Assembly (NCBI RefSeq): GCF_001477625.1 | Contig: NZ_CP013692.1 | Span: forward strand, 2,108,001-2,172,000 | DNA length: 64,000 nt | DNA from: Paucibacter sp. KCTC 42545 | GTDB lineage: Bacteria; Pseudomonadota; Gammaproteobacteria; Burkholderiales; Burkholderiaceae_C | Direction: 5' to 3' | Shown here: piece after piece, positions 46,008 through 56,034 of the stretch | Layout: each line of letters begins with the position of its first letter | Numbering within the stretch: position 1 is the stretch's first letter | Position numbers and translations under genes: made by a program | The notes under the pieces: generated by a model | Told to the model about the DNA's origin: nothing | Databases searched by the model: none | The model's input: the letters and a program-made list of their open reading frames with translations, nothing else

Positions 46008-48593
46008 ATGCTGCAAGCCTACCGCCAACATGTCGCCGAGCGCGCTGCCCTGGGCATCCCGCCCCTGGCCCTTTCCGCCGAGCAGACCGCCGCCGTGATC
46101 GAGCTGATCAAGAACCCGCCTGCTGGCGAAGGCGAGTTCCTGCTGGACCTGCTGACCCACCGCGTGCCCCCGGGCGTGGACGATGCCGCCAAGGTCAAGG
46201 CCAGCTTCCTGGCTGCCGTGGCCCATGGTGACCTGGCTGTGGCCCTGATCAGCAAGACCCGCGCGACCGAGTTGCTGGGCACCATGGTGGGCGGCTACAA
46301 CGTCAAGCCCCTGATCGACCTGCTGGACGACGCCGAAGTGGCTGGCTCCGCTGCCGCCGCGCTGAAGAAGACCCTGCTGATGTTCGACTTCTTCCACGAT
46401 GTGGCAGAAAAGGCCAAGGCCGGCAACGCCCACGCCAAGGATGTGATCCAGAGCTGGGCCAATGCCGAGTGGTTCACCAGCCGCCCTGAAGTCGAGAAAA
46501 AGATCACCGTGACCGTCTTCAAGGTCACCGGCGAAACCAATACCGACGACCTGTCGCCCGCGCCCGATGCCTGGAGCCGCCCCGACATCCCGCTGCACTA
46601 CCTGGCCATGTTGAAGAACGCCCGCCCCGGCATCACACCCGAGGAAGACGGCAAGCGCGGCCCGATGAAGTTCATCGAAGACCTCAAGAGCAAGGGCCAT
46701 CTGGTGGCCTATGTCGGCGACGTGGTCGGCACCGGCTCTTCGCGCAAATCTGCGACTAACAGCGTGATCTGGGCCACCGGCCAAGACATCCCCTTCGTGC
46801 CGAACAAGCGCTTCGGCGGCGTGACGCTGGGCGGCAAGATCGCCCCCATCTTCTTCAACACGCAAGAAGACTCCGGCGCCCTGCCGATCGAAGTGGACGT
46901 GAGCGCCTTCGACATGGGCGACGTCATCGACATCTACCCCTACGAGGGCAAGATCGAGAAGGACGGCAAGGTCGCTGCCGAGTTCAAGCTCAAGAGCGAT
47001 GTGCTGTTTGACGAAGTGCGCGCCGGTGGCCGTATCAACCTGATCATTGGCCGCTCGCTGACCGCCAAGGCACGTGAGTTCCTGGCCCTGCCCGCTGCCA
47101 CTACCTTCCGCCTGCCCACTCCGCCCGCCGCCACCAAGGCTGGCTTCACGCTGGCACAGAAGATGGTTGGCCGCGCTGTTGGCCTGCCAGAAGGCCAAGG
47201 CGTGCGCCCCGGTACTTACTGCGAGCCCAAGATGACCACGGTCGGCTCGCAAGACACCACCGGCCCGATGACCCGCGACGAGTTGAAAGACTTGGCCTGC
47301 CTGGGCTTCAGCGCTGACCTGGTGATGCAGAGCTTCTGCCACACCGCGGCCTACCCCAAGCCCGTGGACGTCAAGACCCACCGCGAACTGCCGGCCTTCA
47401 TCAGCAGCCGCGGCGGCGTGTCCTTGCGCCCGGGTGACGGCGTGATCCACAGCTGGCTGAACCGCCTGCTGCTGCCCGACACCGTCGGCACCGGTGGCGA
47501 CAGCCACACACGCTTCCCGATCGGTATCTCCTTCCCCGCCGGCTCCGGCCTGGTGGCCTTCGGTGCAGCCACTGGCGTGATGCCGCTGGACATGCCTGAA
47601 TCGGTGCTGGTGCGCTTCAAGGGCCAGATGCAGCCCGGCATCACCCTGCGTGATCTGGTGCATGCCATCCCGCTGTACGCCATCAAGGCAGGTCTCTTGA
47701 CCGTGGCCAAGGCCGGCAAGATCAATGCTTTCTCGGGCCGCATCCTAGAAATCGAAGGCCTGCCGGATCTGAAAGTGGAACAAGCGTTTGAGCTGAGCGA
47801 CGCCTCGGCCGAGCGCAGCGCAGCCGGTTGCACGGTCAAGCTGAACCCCGAGCCGATCAAGGAATACCTCACCAGCAATATTGTGCTGATGAAGAACATG
47901 ATCAATGACGGCTACGCCGACGCCCGCACCCTGCAGCGCCGTATCGAGAAGGTCGAAGCCTGGCTGGCCAACCCCAGCCTGCTGGAAGCCGACAAGGACG
48001 CCGAATACGCCCACGTCATCGAAATCGATCTGGCCGACATCAAGGAACCTATCCTGTGCTGCCCGAACGATCCGGATGACGCCAAGTTCCTGAGCGACGT
48101 CGCTGGCACCAAGATCGATGAAGTCTTCATCGGTTCTTGCATGACCAATATCGGCCACTTCCGCGCTGCTTCCAAGCTGCTGGAAGGCCGCCGCGACATC
48201 CCCGTCAAGCTGTGGGTGGCCCCGCCGACCAAGATGGACGCCCAAGAGCTGACCAAGGAAGGCCATTACGGCACCTTCGGCGCAGCCGGCGCCCGCATGG
48301 AAATGCCTGGCTGCAGCCTGTGCATGGGCAACCAAGCTCAGGTCAAGGAAGGCGCCACCGTGGTGTCCACCAGCACCCGCAACTTCCCCAACCGTCTGGG
48401 CAAGAACAGCAATGTCTACCTGGCCTCGGCCGAGTTGGCGGCGATTGCCTCCAAGCTGGGTCGTATTCCTACCGTTGAGGAATACCACGCCGATATGGGT
48501 GTCATCAACAAGGACGGCAGCAAGATTTATCAGTACATGAACTTCGACCAGATCGAGGAGTACGCCGATGCTGCCAAGGCCGTGACGAACTGA
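46008..48593 (+). CDS. acnB: Aconitate hydratase B
   Basis: An 861-residue aconitase B isomerising citrate and isocitrate. It has the B-type order, with an N-terminal HEAT-like domain (about residues 1-160) and the swivel domain ([15 protein letters not shown]) before the catalytic domains. The 4Fe-4S ligands are in [10 protein letters not shown] and [10 protein letters not shown]. Length matches the family. A strong terminator follows. Confidence 0.97.
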   Translation: MLQAYRQHVAERAALGIPPLALSAEQTAAVIELIKNPPAGEGEFLLDLLTHRVPPGVDDAAKVKASFLAAVAHGDLAVALISKTRATELLGTMVGGYNVKPLIDLLDDAEVAGSAAAALKKTLLMFDFFHDVAEKAKAGNAHAKDVIQSWANAEWFTSRPEVEKKITVTVFKVTGETNTDDLSPAPDAWSRPDIPLHYLAMLKNARPGITPEEDGKRGPMKFIEDLKSKGHLVAYVGDVVGTGSSRKSATNSVIWATGQDIPFVPNKRFGGVTLGGKIAPIFFNTQEDSGALPIEVDVSAFDMGDVIDIYPYEGKIEKDGKVAAEFKLKSDVLFDEVRAGGRINLIIGRSLTAKAREFLALPAATTFRLPTPPAATKAGFTLAQKMVGRAVGLPEGQGVRPGTYCEPKMTTVGSQDTTGPMTRDELKDLACLGFSADLVMQSFCHTAAYPKPVDVKTHRELPAFISSRGGVSLRPGDGVIHSWLNRLLLPDTVGTGGDSHTRFPIGISFPAGSGLVAFGAATGVMPLDMPESVLVRFKGQMQPGITLRDLVHAIPLYAIKAGLLTVAKAGKINAFSGRILEIEGLPDLKVEQAFELSDASAERSAAGCTVKLNPEPIKEYLTSNIVLMKNMINDGYADARTLQRRIEKVEAWLANPSLLEADKDAEYAHVIEIDLADIKEPILCCPNDPDDAKFLSDVAGTKIDEVFIGSCMTNIGHFRAASKLLEGRRDIPVKLWVAPPTKMDAQELTKEGHYGTFGAAGARMEMPGCSLCMGNQAQVKEGATVVSTSTRNFPNRLGKNSNVYLASAELAAIASKLGRIPTVEEYHADMGVINKDGSKIYQYMNFDQIEEYADAAKAVTN

Positions 48594-48620
48594 AGTTAGC
48601 CTGAGCGCAGCGCGCTTCAA

Positions 48621-48658
48621 CAAGGCCCGCCGGGGAAACCCGGCGGGCCTTGTTTTTT
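48621..48658 (+). terminator. Rho-independent terminator after acnB
   Basis: A 14-bp perfect stem with a GAAA tetraloop (48621-48652) followed by T6. It begins 27 bases after the acnB stop. Confidence 0.96.
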
Positions 48659-48871
48659 GCGGCCAGGGTCAGGTCTTGCCGGCCTATACTCAAGCCTGGG
48701 TCAGCAGCACACCCAGGCCTTGCCGCACGACGCAGAGCGTCGTGAGCTAAACCTGCTAGTTTTTTGATTCAACAGGCTCGTGTTCACCCGCGTGTGTTCT
48801 CGGCTGTAAGTCGGCAAGCCATAGCGCCATCGCCAGATGGTCAAGAGCACGCGTTGTGGAGTTTGATCACC

Positions 48872-49480
48872 ATGCCCCGTGACCGTTTGATTCCCTTGCA
48901 GGCCGAGGACATCTCGGCTTTCGCCAAATCACTGCGCCAACAGCTGAGCGCACATCAAGAAGCCAACGCCGCCCTGCCCGGCCATCTGAGCCTGCTGAAT
49001 ATGCTGGCCCGCGCTGCTGGGCACCGCAATATCCAGTCGCTCAAAGCGAGCCAGCCCAGCACAAGCCAAGCCGCCAGCGCCGTACTTGCACCGACAAAGT
49101 CCCTGCCCCCAGCGCGCGGCCCACGCCACCCGGATTTGAGCGAACTGGCCGACCGGGCCCTGCGCCAGTTCGACCCGCAAGGCCGCTTGATGCGCTGGCC
49201 CAGCCGCCATCAGGTGCAGCGCTATGCCTTGTGGGGCTTGTGGCTGCATTTCGACAGCCGGCGCCGCTACACCGAGCCCGAGATCAACGAGGTGCTGAAC
49301 CGCCAGCATTGCTTTGGCGACCACTGCACGCTGAGGCGCGAATTGGTCAATATGAAGCTGCTGGCGCGCAGCGACGGCGGGCGGGAATACCGCAAGCTCG
49401 CCGCCCGGCCAGAGGCCGATTTGCTGCCGCTGCTGCGCGAGTTGCGTGAACGCTCCACCCTGGGTGCTACGGCTGACTGA
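48872..49480 (+). CDS. DUF2087-domain protein
   Basis: About 202 residues. A linker-rich N-terminal half is followed by a C-terminal DUF2087 winged-helix-like domain: DPQGRLMRWPSRHQVQRYALWGLWLHFDSRRRYTEPEINEVLNRQHCFGDHCTLRRELVNMKLLARSDGGREY. DUF2087 occurs fused or next to transcriptional regulators, so a DNA-binding role is likely but unproven. ATG 48872 (MPRDRL) follows GGAG at some distance; an in-frame start at 48764 is possible but reads through a hairpin-rich leader. Confidence 0.75.
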   Translation: MPRDRLIPLQAEDISAFAKSLRQQLSAHQEANAALPGHLSLLNMLARAAGHRNIQSLKASQPSTSQAASAVLAPTKSLPPARGPRHPDLSELADRALRQFDPQGRLMRWPSRHQVQRYALWGLWLHFDSRRRYTEPEINEVLNRQHCFGDHCTLRRELVNMKLLARSDGGREYRKLAARPEADLLPLLRELRERSTLGATAD

Positions 49481-49509
49481 AGGCGATTAGGGGCTAGCCA
49501 GAGTCGGGC

Positions 49510-49943
49510 TCATTCAGCCGTAGGCGCCGTATCCGTAGTCAGGCAGCTCAGCAAGCGCGCAACCAACGCCGGCATTTGATCGGCAGGCACCTGGGCATAG
49601 CCCAGCAGCAGGCCGCGCCAGGGCTGGGCGCGCGGCCCGATGCTCAGCAAGCTGAGCGCCGGGGCAATCAAACCCAGCTCTAGAGCGCGGGCGCTGATGG
49701 CCACATCGTCCAAGCGGGCATCTTCAAAGCGCAGCGCCAGATGCATGCCGGCCGAGCCACCGTGCACCGTCGCCACGCTTGCGTCCACACCGGCCGAGAG
49801 GGCAGCCACCAGCGCATCGCGGCGCTGCCGGTAGAGCCGGCGCATGCGGCGCAGGTGCAGGCCGAACTGGCCGTTACGCATGAACTCAGCCAAGGCCAAT
49901 TGATCGGCCACCCGCCCCCGCGGCGCGGTACGCGCCAGCAAGC
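49510..49943 (-). pseudogene. 3' fragment of MocR/PdxR-like regulator, split by IS21-family element
   Basis: C-terminal part of a GntR-aminotransferase (MocR/PdxR-type) regulator: ARTAPRGRVADQLALAEFMRNGQFGLHLRRMRRLYRQRRDAL and the final domain to TAPTAE. The N-terminal part is at 52669-53767. Removing the insertion element and one copy of the 6-bp duplication joins the parts in frame (GDLHRLL + ARTAPRG) and gives a 508-residue protein, a normal MocR length. The fragment has no start of its own; a long open frame running through the element is an artefact. Confidence 0.92.
49938..49943. repeat. Target-site duplication, left copy
   Basis: GCAAGC directly flanks the left end of the IS21-family element and is repeated at 52669-52674 on the right. 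Confidence 0.85.
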
Positions 49944-50127
49944 TGCGTATTCCACGCCATGGCGGACACCATTCCACGTTGATGGCGGACAGCATTCCAG
50001 CGTCATCGCGGACACCATTCCACGCTGATGGCGGACAGCGTTCCATTTTGATGGCGGACACTTTGGCTGTGTCCTGAGTGACTCCAACGAGGCATAGGCT
50101 GCCCGGTCTTTTCACCGGAACCCAGCG

Positions 50128-51672
50128 ATGCCCACACCGAGAGTCACCATGAGCAAGATTCGACACACTTTGCAACTGCTGCACAGCGGCAAACTCAGCC
50201 AGCGCCAAATTGGCACCTCGCTGGGCATCTCCAAATCCACGGTCAGTGAGATCGCCAGTTATGCCCGCGTCGCCGGGCTGGACTGGAACGCCGCTCAGGC
50301 TTTGAGCGACGCCGAACTGCAGGGCCGGCTTTACCGGCCCGCTGTGGCACGCCAGTCCCGCCACCTGGAGCCCGACTACGCCACACTTCACATCGAACTC
50401 AAACGCCCCGGCGTCACCTTGCAGCTGCTCTGGGAGGAATACCAAGCACAACACCAGGGCCAGGCCTACAAGTACAGCGCCTTTTGCGAGAAGTACCAGC
50501 AATGGGCCCAGCGCTTGAGGCGCTCCATGCGCCAGACCCATGAGGCCGGCGACAAGCTCTTCGTGGACTATGCCGGGCAGACCGTGCCCATGGTGGATGC
50601 CGCCACTGGCGAGATCACCCAGGCGCAGGTGTTCGTGGCCGTGCTGGGCGCATCGAACTACACCTATGCCTGCGCCACGCCGGCCCAGAAGGCCGCCGAC
50701 TGGGTCGCCTGCATCATCGCCACGCTGGAGTTCATCGGCGGGGTGCCCCGTCTGCTCGTGCCTGACCAGCCGCGTGCGCTCATGATCCGGCCCGACCGCT
50801 ACGAGCCCACCAGCCACCGCTTGCTGGATGAGCTCTCCCACCACTACGGCCTGGCCGTGCTGCCAGCCCGACCGGCCAAGCCGCGCGACAAGCCTAAGGT
50901 CGAGGTGGCCGTGCAGGTGGTCGAGCGCTGGATTCTGGCGCGCCTGCGCCATCAACAATTCTTCAGCCTGGCCGCCTTGAACAAAGCCATTGCGGCCCTG
51001 CTGCAAGAGCTCAACCAACGCCCGTTCAAGAAACTGCCCGGCTGCCGTGCCAGCGCCTTTGCCAGCCTGGATCGGCCTCTCCTGGGGCCCTTGCCGGCGA
51101 CGCGCATGGCCATCGCTCGCTTCAAGCCCGCGCGGGTCAACATCGACTATCACGTTGAACTCGATGGGCATTACTACTCCGCCCCCCACCGCCTGGTGGG
51201 CCGGCGGGTGGAGCTGCGCATCACGGCCACCACGCTGGAGGTGCTGGAGGGCCAGGCCCGCGTGGCTGTCCATGCCCTGAGCCCGCACCGAGGGGCCCAC
51301 TCCACCGCGCCCGAGCACATGCCACCCTCGCACCGGGCGCACCTGCAATGGACGCCGGACAAGCTCATCACCTGGGCCGAGGGCATCGGTGCGGCCACTG
51401 CCGCCGTGGTGCGCTGGCAGATGGAGCGCCGCGCCCATCCCGAGCAGGGCTACCGATCCTGCCTGGGCCTCATGCGCCTGGGCCGGGAGTACGGCCATGA
51501 ACGACTGGAGGCCGCGTGCGCGCGTGCCCAGTCGATTCGTGCGCCAAACTACAAAAGCGTCGCCTCCATCTTGCAGTGCGGCCTGGATCAGCGTCCCATC
51601 GATGCGCCGCTGCCCACCCAAACCAGTTTGCCCCTGCACGCAAACCTGCGCGGCCCCGACTACTACCACTGA
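50128..51672 (+). CDS. istA: IS21-family transposase IstA
   Basis: A 514-residue DDE transposase. The N-terminal helix-turn-helix is LSQRQIGTSLGISKSTVSEIASYA. The catalytic core has Asp in LFVDYAGQTVPMVD, Asp in RLLVPDQPRALM and Glu in KPKVEVAVQVVERW. A C-terminal beta-barrel region follows (VELDGHYYSAPHRLVGRRVELRITATTLEV). ATG 50128 (MPTPRVTMSKIR) fits relatives; ATG 50149 is an alternative. Confidence 0.95.
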   Translation: MPTPRVTMSKIRHTLQLLHSGKLSQRQIGTSLGISKSTVSEIASYARVAGLDWNAAQALSDAELQGRLYRPAVARQSRHLEPDYATLHIELKRPGVTLQLLWEEYQAQHQGQAYKYSAFCEKYQQWAQRLRRSMRQTHEAGDKLFVDYAGQTVPMVDAATGEITQAQVFVAVLGASNYTYACATPAQKAADWVACIIATLEFIGGVPRLLVPDQPRALMIRPDRYEPTSHRLLDELSHHYGLAVLPARPAKPRDKPKVEVAVQVVERWILARLRHQQFFSLAALNKAIAALLQELNQRPFKKLPGCRASAFASLDRPLLGPLPATRMAIARFKPARVNIDYHVELDGHYYSAPHRLVGRRVELRITATTLEVLEGQARVAVHALSPHRGAHSTAPEHMPPSHRAHLQWTPDKLITWAEGIGAATAAVVRWQMERRAHPEQGYRSCLGLMRLGREYGHERLEAACARAQSIRAPNYKSVASILQCGLDQRPIDAPLPTQTSLPLHANLRGPDYYH

Positions 51673-51775
51673 GGCCGGACACAAGGCCCGGCAGGGGCCT
51701 GTGTTTATCGAAGAACCCGATTCATAACGTCTAACTAAGACGCCAAACAAAACACCGATTCAACAAGGAATCAAC

Positions 51776-52513
51776 ATGCTCAACGAACACACACTGCAAC
51801 AACTCAGAACGCTGCGCCTAGACGGCATGGCAGCAGCCCTGACGGATCCTGCCAACCAGATCCACGTTGCCGAACTCCCCTTTGACCAACGCCTTGCGTT
51901 GCTGGTACAGCGGGAGCTGGACTGGCGCGACGGCAAACGCCAGGAGCGGCTGCTCAAAGCCGCCCGGCTGAAGGTCTCCACAGCCTGCCTGGAAGACATC
52001 GATTGGCGCAGCAACCGCGGACTCAGCCGCGACACCATCCAAACACTGGCTGGCGGAGACTGGCTACGCCACGGGCATAACGTTTTACTCACAGGTGCCA
52101 CCGGTTGCGGCAAAACCTGGCTGTCCTGCGCGCTGGGCCAGCAAGCTGCACGATTGGGCTTCTCGGTTTACTACGCCCGCGCCCCGCGCCTGCTGGAGGA
52201 ACTGCATGTGGCGCACGGGGACGGCAGCTTCACCCGTCGGCTGGCTCAACTGGCCAAACTGGACCTACTGATTCTTGACGACTTTGCCATTGCCCCCATT
52301 GCCGCACACGAGCGCAATGACCTGCTGGAGTTGCTGGATGACCGCGTGGGCAGCCGCGCCACACTCATCACCAGCCAATTGCCGGTGACGGCCTGGCACA
52401 CCTGGCTGGATGATCCCACCTTGGCTGACGCCATCCTGGACCGCATCGTGCATGGCTCACACAAACTGGCCCTCAAAGGGGAGTCCATGAGGAAGCTGGC
52501 CAACGGGCGTTGA
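51776..52513 (+). CDS. istB: IS21-family helper ATPase IstB
   Basis: A 245-residue AAA+ ATPase related to DnaC, which helps IstA choose and capture target DNA. Walker A is [16 protein letters not shown] and Walker [12 protein letters not shown]. It begins 104 bases after istA. Length and motifs are normal. Confidence 0.95.
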   Translation: MLNEHTLQQLRTLRLDGMAAALTDPANQIHVAELPFDQRLALLVQRELDWRDGKRQERLLKAARLKVSTACLEDIDWRSNRGLSRDTIQTLAGGDWLRHGHNVLLTGATGCGKTWLSCALGQQAARLGFSVYYARAPRLLEELHVAHGDGSFTRRLAQLAKLDLLILDDFAIAPIAAHERNDLLELLDDRVGSRATLITSQLPVTAWHTWLDDPTLADAILDRIVHGSHKLALKGESMRKLANGR

Positions 52514-52668
52514 TGCCCCTGCGCCACCCGGCCACTAAACGCTCATCTGAGGTCTGTGCGTTACCATCCCCGCCGTCACTCAGGATCCCAGTCCGGGGTG
52601 TCCGCCATCGCGTGGAACACTGTCCGCGATGAGCGTGGAATCGGTGTCCGCGATCAATGGAATACGCA

Positions 52669-52674
52669 GCAAGC
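52669..52674. repeat. Target-site duplication, right copy
   Basis: GCAAGC, second copy of the duplication flanking the IS21-family element. Confidence 0.85.
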
Positions 52675-53767
52675 GATGCAAGTCCCCGCAAAGCCCTTCG
52701 GGCACCACCATGAAACCGGTGCGCAGGCCCGGGAACAGGGTTTTGCTGAAGGTGCCGAGGTAGACCACCGGTGCATCGGCTTGCAGGCCTTGCATGGCGG
52801 GCAAAGGCGGGCCGTCGTGGCGGAACTCGCTGTCGTAATCGTCTTCGATGATCAAGGCGCCGTGCGACCGCGCCTGCTCAATCAGCTGAAGCCGGCGCGC
52901 CAGACTCAGCACCGCGCCGGTGGGGTATTGGTGCGAAGGCGTGGTGTAGATCAGGCGTGGGCATTGCTGGCGCCAGTCCGCCGCGCTCGGCGCCATGCCC
53001 TCCTCATCCACTGCCACGCCGATCAGCTTGAGCAAGCCGCCGCGCAGCGCCACGGCCGCGCCGGCATAGCCGGGGCTTTCCAGCCAGGCCTTGTCGCCAG
53101 GGTCGGCAAAAGCACGGGCGCACAAATCCAAGCTGGCCTGGGTGCCGTCGGTGATGAAAATTTGCCGAGGCTCGCAGCGCACACCGCGCGCCAGGCGCAA
53201 GTGATCGGCAATCGCTTCACGCAGCGCGGCTTCACCGGCCGGGTCGGCATAGTTCAGCTGCGCGGGGCTCAGGCCGCGCCAAGCCCGCTCCAGGGCACGG
53301 CGCCACTGTTGCAGCGGGAAGTCGCTCAAGGCCGGCACCCCAGCCGCAAACGCGCCCACGCCCTCCAGCACCGGCACCGCGTTCAAGGTGGACTGCACAC
53401 GACGTGCCAAACGGCGCGCCAACACCGGCGCCGCACTGCGGGCCGCCGCCACGGGGGCGGCGCGGTTCGGCAGCAAACTGGCCACGACGGTGCCGCGCCG
53501 GCTGGATTCAATCAGACCTTCCGTGGCCAGTTGTTCATAGGCATACAGCACGGTATTGCGGGCCAGCGCCAGCTCTTGCGCCAGCGCCCGGCTGGCAGGC
53601 AAGCGTGTGCCCGGCGCCAATTCACCGGCGCGAATGGCCGTGCGCAAGCATTCATGCAAGCGGCGTTGCATGGGCTCGCTGCCAGCAGGCCCGGTGGCGC
53701 GCACCTTGGTCTTACGCTCGCCATCACTAGGGCCAGCAAGGCGATTCAATAGCAGTTGAACGTCCAT
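52669..53767 (-). pseudogene. 5' fragment of MocR/PdxR-like regulator, split by IS21-family element
   Basis: N-terminal part of the interrupted regulator. A GntR winged helix occupies residues 25-95 (PMQRRLHECLRTAIRAGELAPGTRLPASRALAQELALARNTVLYAYEQLATEGLIESSRRGT). The aminotransferase-like domain follows, with the PLP-Lys segment YLGTFSKTLFPGLRTGFMV and DDYDSEF. Truncation occurs soon after that Lys, so any product lacks the last third of the effector domain. MocR/PdxR regulators normally activate a divergent gene in response to PLP; here that neighbour is the frameshifted PPOX gene. Confidence 0.92.
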
Positions 53768-53991
53768 CATCGAGAAATCTGCATTTGTCGTACCAACCCA
53801 CGTTGAGGCTTGTTTGAACCTTCGGGGGCGCTTGGCTAGCAGCGCCAGCACGGCCCTCAGGCCACCCGCAATTGTCACTGGCCCTAAAAAATAGTCACAT
53901 CCTGGATCTTTCCATGGAACCAAGCCAACTCTACATTGGCGCATCAACACATCTCTTTGTGTTTTAGCCAACTCAATTCAGCCCATCGAAA

Positions 53992-54668
53992 ATGTCCAAG
54001 CCAGTTCCCGACCAGCCCCCCAGCCCCCGCACCCGTGTCCGCCGTATCGCCGAGAACGCCGCCTACGATCGCGCCACCTTGCTAGCCATCGTTGATGCCG
54101 CTTATCTCTGCCACATCGCCTTCTCCGACGGCAGCGCCAGCCACTGCGTCCCGACAGCCTGCTGGCGCGAGGTGAGCACCTCTACATCCACGGCTCCAAT
54201 GGCAGCCGCATGCTCAAGGCATTGACCAGCGGCGCTGACATCTGCGTCACCATCACCCACCTCGACGGCTTGGTGCTGGCTCGCGCAGCCTTCAACCATT
54301 CCATGAACTACCGCTCCGCCATGATCTATGGCCGGTTTGAGCCCGTCGATGAACCCCAAGCCAAGCGCGACTCGCTGGCCCATTTCATGGACAAATTGGC
54401 CCCCGGCCGCCAGGCCCAAATTCGCCCCGGCAACGACAAGGAATTCAACGCCACCACCGTCTTACGCATCAGTCTGGACGAGGCCGCCTGCAAGGTCCGC
54501 ACCGGCGGCCCGGTGGATGATGAAGAGGACCTCGCCTTGCCCGTGTGGGCCGGCGTGCTGCCGCTCACGCAGCAACGCGGCGCCCCAATTCAAGACCCGG
54601 CTTGCCAGCAGCCCGCGCCCGAGCATGTGTTGGCCTGGCAGGCGGGCGGCGCGTTTGCTGCGCAGTGA
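53992..54668 (+). pseudogene. PPOX-type flavin-binding (pyridoxamine-phosphate-oxidase-like) gene with frameshift
   Basis: The reading frame from ATG 53992 (RTRVRRIAENAAYDRATLLAIVDAAYLCHIAFSDG) goes as far as about 54171. A single missing base near 54170-54173 (GAGGTGAGC where GAGGGTGAGC is expected) then puts it out of frame. Restoring one G continues as EHLYIHGSNGSRMLKALTSG and on through DICVTITHLDGLVLARAAFNHSMNYRS to the stop at 54668, a 225-residue FMN-binding split-barrel protein. Relatives bind FMN and act on PLP-like or other small molecules. It is divergent from the IS-broken MocR gene. Confidence 0.85.
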
Positions 54669-54869
54669 ACTGCAGGGCCTGCGGCCGCTGACTCAGCGAA
54701 GCGAGGCGCCCCCGTGCAGCAGGCACTGGCAATAGCGCATGCGAGCGCTAGCCGGACAGGCTTTGGTCTCACTCGACAAACAAGTGCGCCGGGTATTTCA
54801 GCAAAGCGCAAATCGCCAAACTGAATTGCGTCGCCGCAATGCTGGCCCTTGCCGATTTCTTCCGCGCCC

Positions 54870-54899
54870 CAGTAATTTCTGTATTGACAGAAATTACTG
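54870..54899. promoter_or_regulatory. Operator palindrome of the GbsR-type regulator
   Basis: CAGTAATTTCTG-TATTGA-CAGAAATTACTG: a perfect 12-bp inverted repeat with a 6-base spacer, ending 20 bases before the regulator start. The left arm core TAATTTCTGT occurs again at 55505-55514 before the next operon. Confidence 0.85.
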
Positions 54900-54918
54900 A
54901 CTAGCTAGACTCCCTTCC

Positions 54919-55455
54919 ATGGAACTCAGCGAAGTCGCACGCAAATTTGTCGTCCACTGGGGTGAGATGGGCAATGCCTGGGGCGTGAACCGCACCGTGG
55001 CCCAGATTCACGCCCTGCTCTTTTTTCACGGCCGGCCGCTGCATGCGGAAGAGATTGCCGACACCCTGACGGTGGCGCGCTCCAATGTCAGCACCAGCCT
55101 GAAAGAGTTGCAGAACTGGAACCTGATCCGGGTGGCCCATGTGCTGGGCGACCGGCGCGACTACTTCGAGACCTCGGTCGACGTCTGGGAGCTGTTCCGC
55201 ACCATCGTGCGCGAGCGCAAGGAGCGGGAGTTCGATCCGACCGTTCGCGTGCTGAGCTCCTTGGTCGCCGACCCCGGCTTTGCCGGTGAAAGCGCCGACA
55301 CCCAGGACCGCGTGCGTGAAGCCTTGCGCTTCATGGACACCCTGGGAGCCTGGTCCGAGGAAATGCTCAGGCTCTCGCCCACCACCTTGGAGAAGGTCTT
55401 GAAACTCGGCGCCAGTGTGCAGAAATTTGTGCGCGGCTCGGACGGCAAGGACTGA
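54919..55455 (+). CDS. GbsR/MarR-family transcriptional regulator
   Basis: A 178-residue winged-helix regulator of the GbsR branch (WGEMGNAWGVNRTVAQIHALLFFHGRPLHAEEIADTLTVARSNVSTSLKELQNWNLIRVAHVLGDRRDYFET), with a C-terminal helical dimer domain. Start ATG 54919 directly follows the operator palindrome, so self-repression is likely. The same half-site precedes the DUF393 gene, suggesting that it controls the operon 55539-57829. Confidence 0.92.
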   Translation: MELSEVARKFVVHWGEMGNAWGVNRTVAQIHALLFFHGRPLHAEEIADTLTVARSNVSTSLKELQNWNLIRVAHVLGDRRDYFETSVDVWELFRTIVRERKEREFDPTVRVLSSLVADPGFAGESADTQDRVREALRFMDTLGAWSEEMLRLSPTTLEKVLKLGASVQKFVRGSDGKD

Positions 55456-55466
55456 AGCGCAAGGCA

Positions 55467-55498
55467 GCGCCTGTCGTCAAAGACGGGCGCATTTTTTT
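55467..55498 (+). terminator. Rho-independent terminator after the GbsR-type gene
   Basis: Stem GCGCCTGTC/GACGGGCGC (one G-U pair), loop GTCAAA, then A and T7. Confidence 0.85.
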
Positions 55499-55504
55499 GA
55501 CCCT

Positions 55505-55527
55505 TAATTTCTGTCATTACTGAAATA
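55505..55527. promoter_or_regulatory. Second, imperfect GbsR-type site
   Basis: TAATTTCTGTCATTACTGAAATA repeats the first ten bases of the perfect operator at 54872 and has a degenerate right arm. It lies 12 bases before the DUF393 gene, in its probable promoter or leader. Written as two halves: TAATTTCTGT and the partly symmetric CTGAAATA. Confidence 0.6.
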
Positions 55528-55538
55528 TCGGACAAATC

Positions 55539-56003
55539 ATGAATATCACCCTCATGCACCCCGGCGCCTTCCCCCTGACCCTGTTCTACGAATCGGCATG
55601 CCCCTTGTGCGACAGCGAGATGCGCAATCTGATGCTGCGCAATAGCGAAGGCCAGCTGCGCTTTGTCGATGTCTCGGCACCTGATTTCGCCGGCCCGCCG
55701 CCGGGCTGCAGCCGGGAGGACTTGCTGAGCCTGATGCATGGCCTGCGGGCCGATGGCCAGGTGATCCGCAGCGTCGAGGTCTTCCGCCTGGCTTACGCGG
55801 CCGTGGGCCTGCCCGGTGTCAGTCGCGCCCTGTCCCTGCCCGTACTGCGACCCTTGGCCGAGACGCTCTACCCCTGGATTGCCCGCCACCGCCACCATGT
55901 GCCGGCCTGGATCAGCGGTCTGGTCTTCGGCCGCGCCCTGCGGCGCGCCGCCGAACACGCCGCCCGCCAACCACGCTGCACAGCCGAGCGCTGCACACGC
56001 TGA
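55539..56003 (+). CDS. DCC-family thiol-disulfide oxidoreductase-like protein (DUF393)
   Basis: A 154-residue DUF393 protein with the family motif LTLFYESACPLCDSEMRNLM (CPLC redox-like pair near residue 22) and FVDVSAPDF. The C-terminus adds a Cys-containing tail. Members are thioredoxin-fold-like and presumed to act in redox chemistry. It is the first gene of a four-gene set with an SDR, a DoxX-like and a DUF2269 membrane protein, likely controlled by the GbsR-type regulator. Confidence 0.85.
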   Translation: MNITLMHPGAFPLTLFYESACPLCDSEMRNLMLRNSEGQLRFVDVSAPDFAGPPPGCSREDLLSLMHGLRADGQVIRSVEVFRLAYAAVGLPGVSRALSLPVLRPLAETLYPWIARHRHHVPAWISGLVFGRALRRAAEHAARQPRCTAERCTR

Positions 56004-56034
56004 ACACGCCTCCACTACGGCACAGCGCATCACC

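Larger units (their letters stand above)
49944..52668 (+). mobile_element. IS21-family insertion sequence, complete
   Basis: A 2725-bp element with istA and istB. The outer ends match for 11 bases as inverted repeats (TGCGTATTCCA...), starting TG and ending CA as is usual for the family. Inside each end a unit of about 23 bases (TTCCA ... CGCGGACA or GGCGGACA) is repeated, five copies on the left (to about 50055) and three on the right (from about 52597); these are probable transposase-binding sites. A 6-bp direct repeat GCAAGC flanks it. Both genes look intact, so the copy may be active and the insertion recent. Confidence 0.93.

Noticed and set aside
49510..51750. A 746-codon open frame on the minus strand
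   Set aside because: It joins the C-terminal MocR fragment to antisense istA sequence and to IS end repeats. Only the last 145 codons are real coding.
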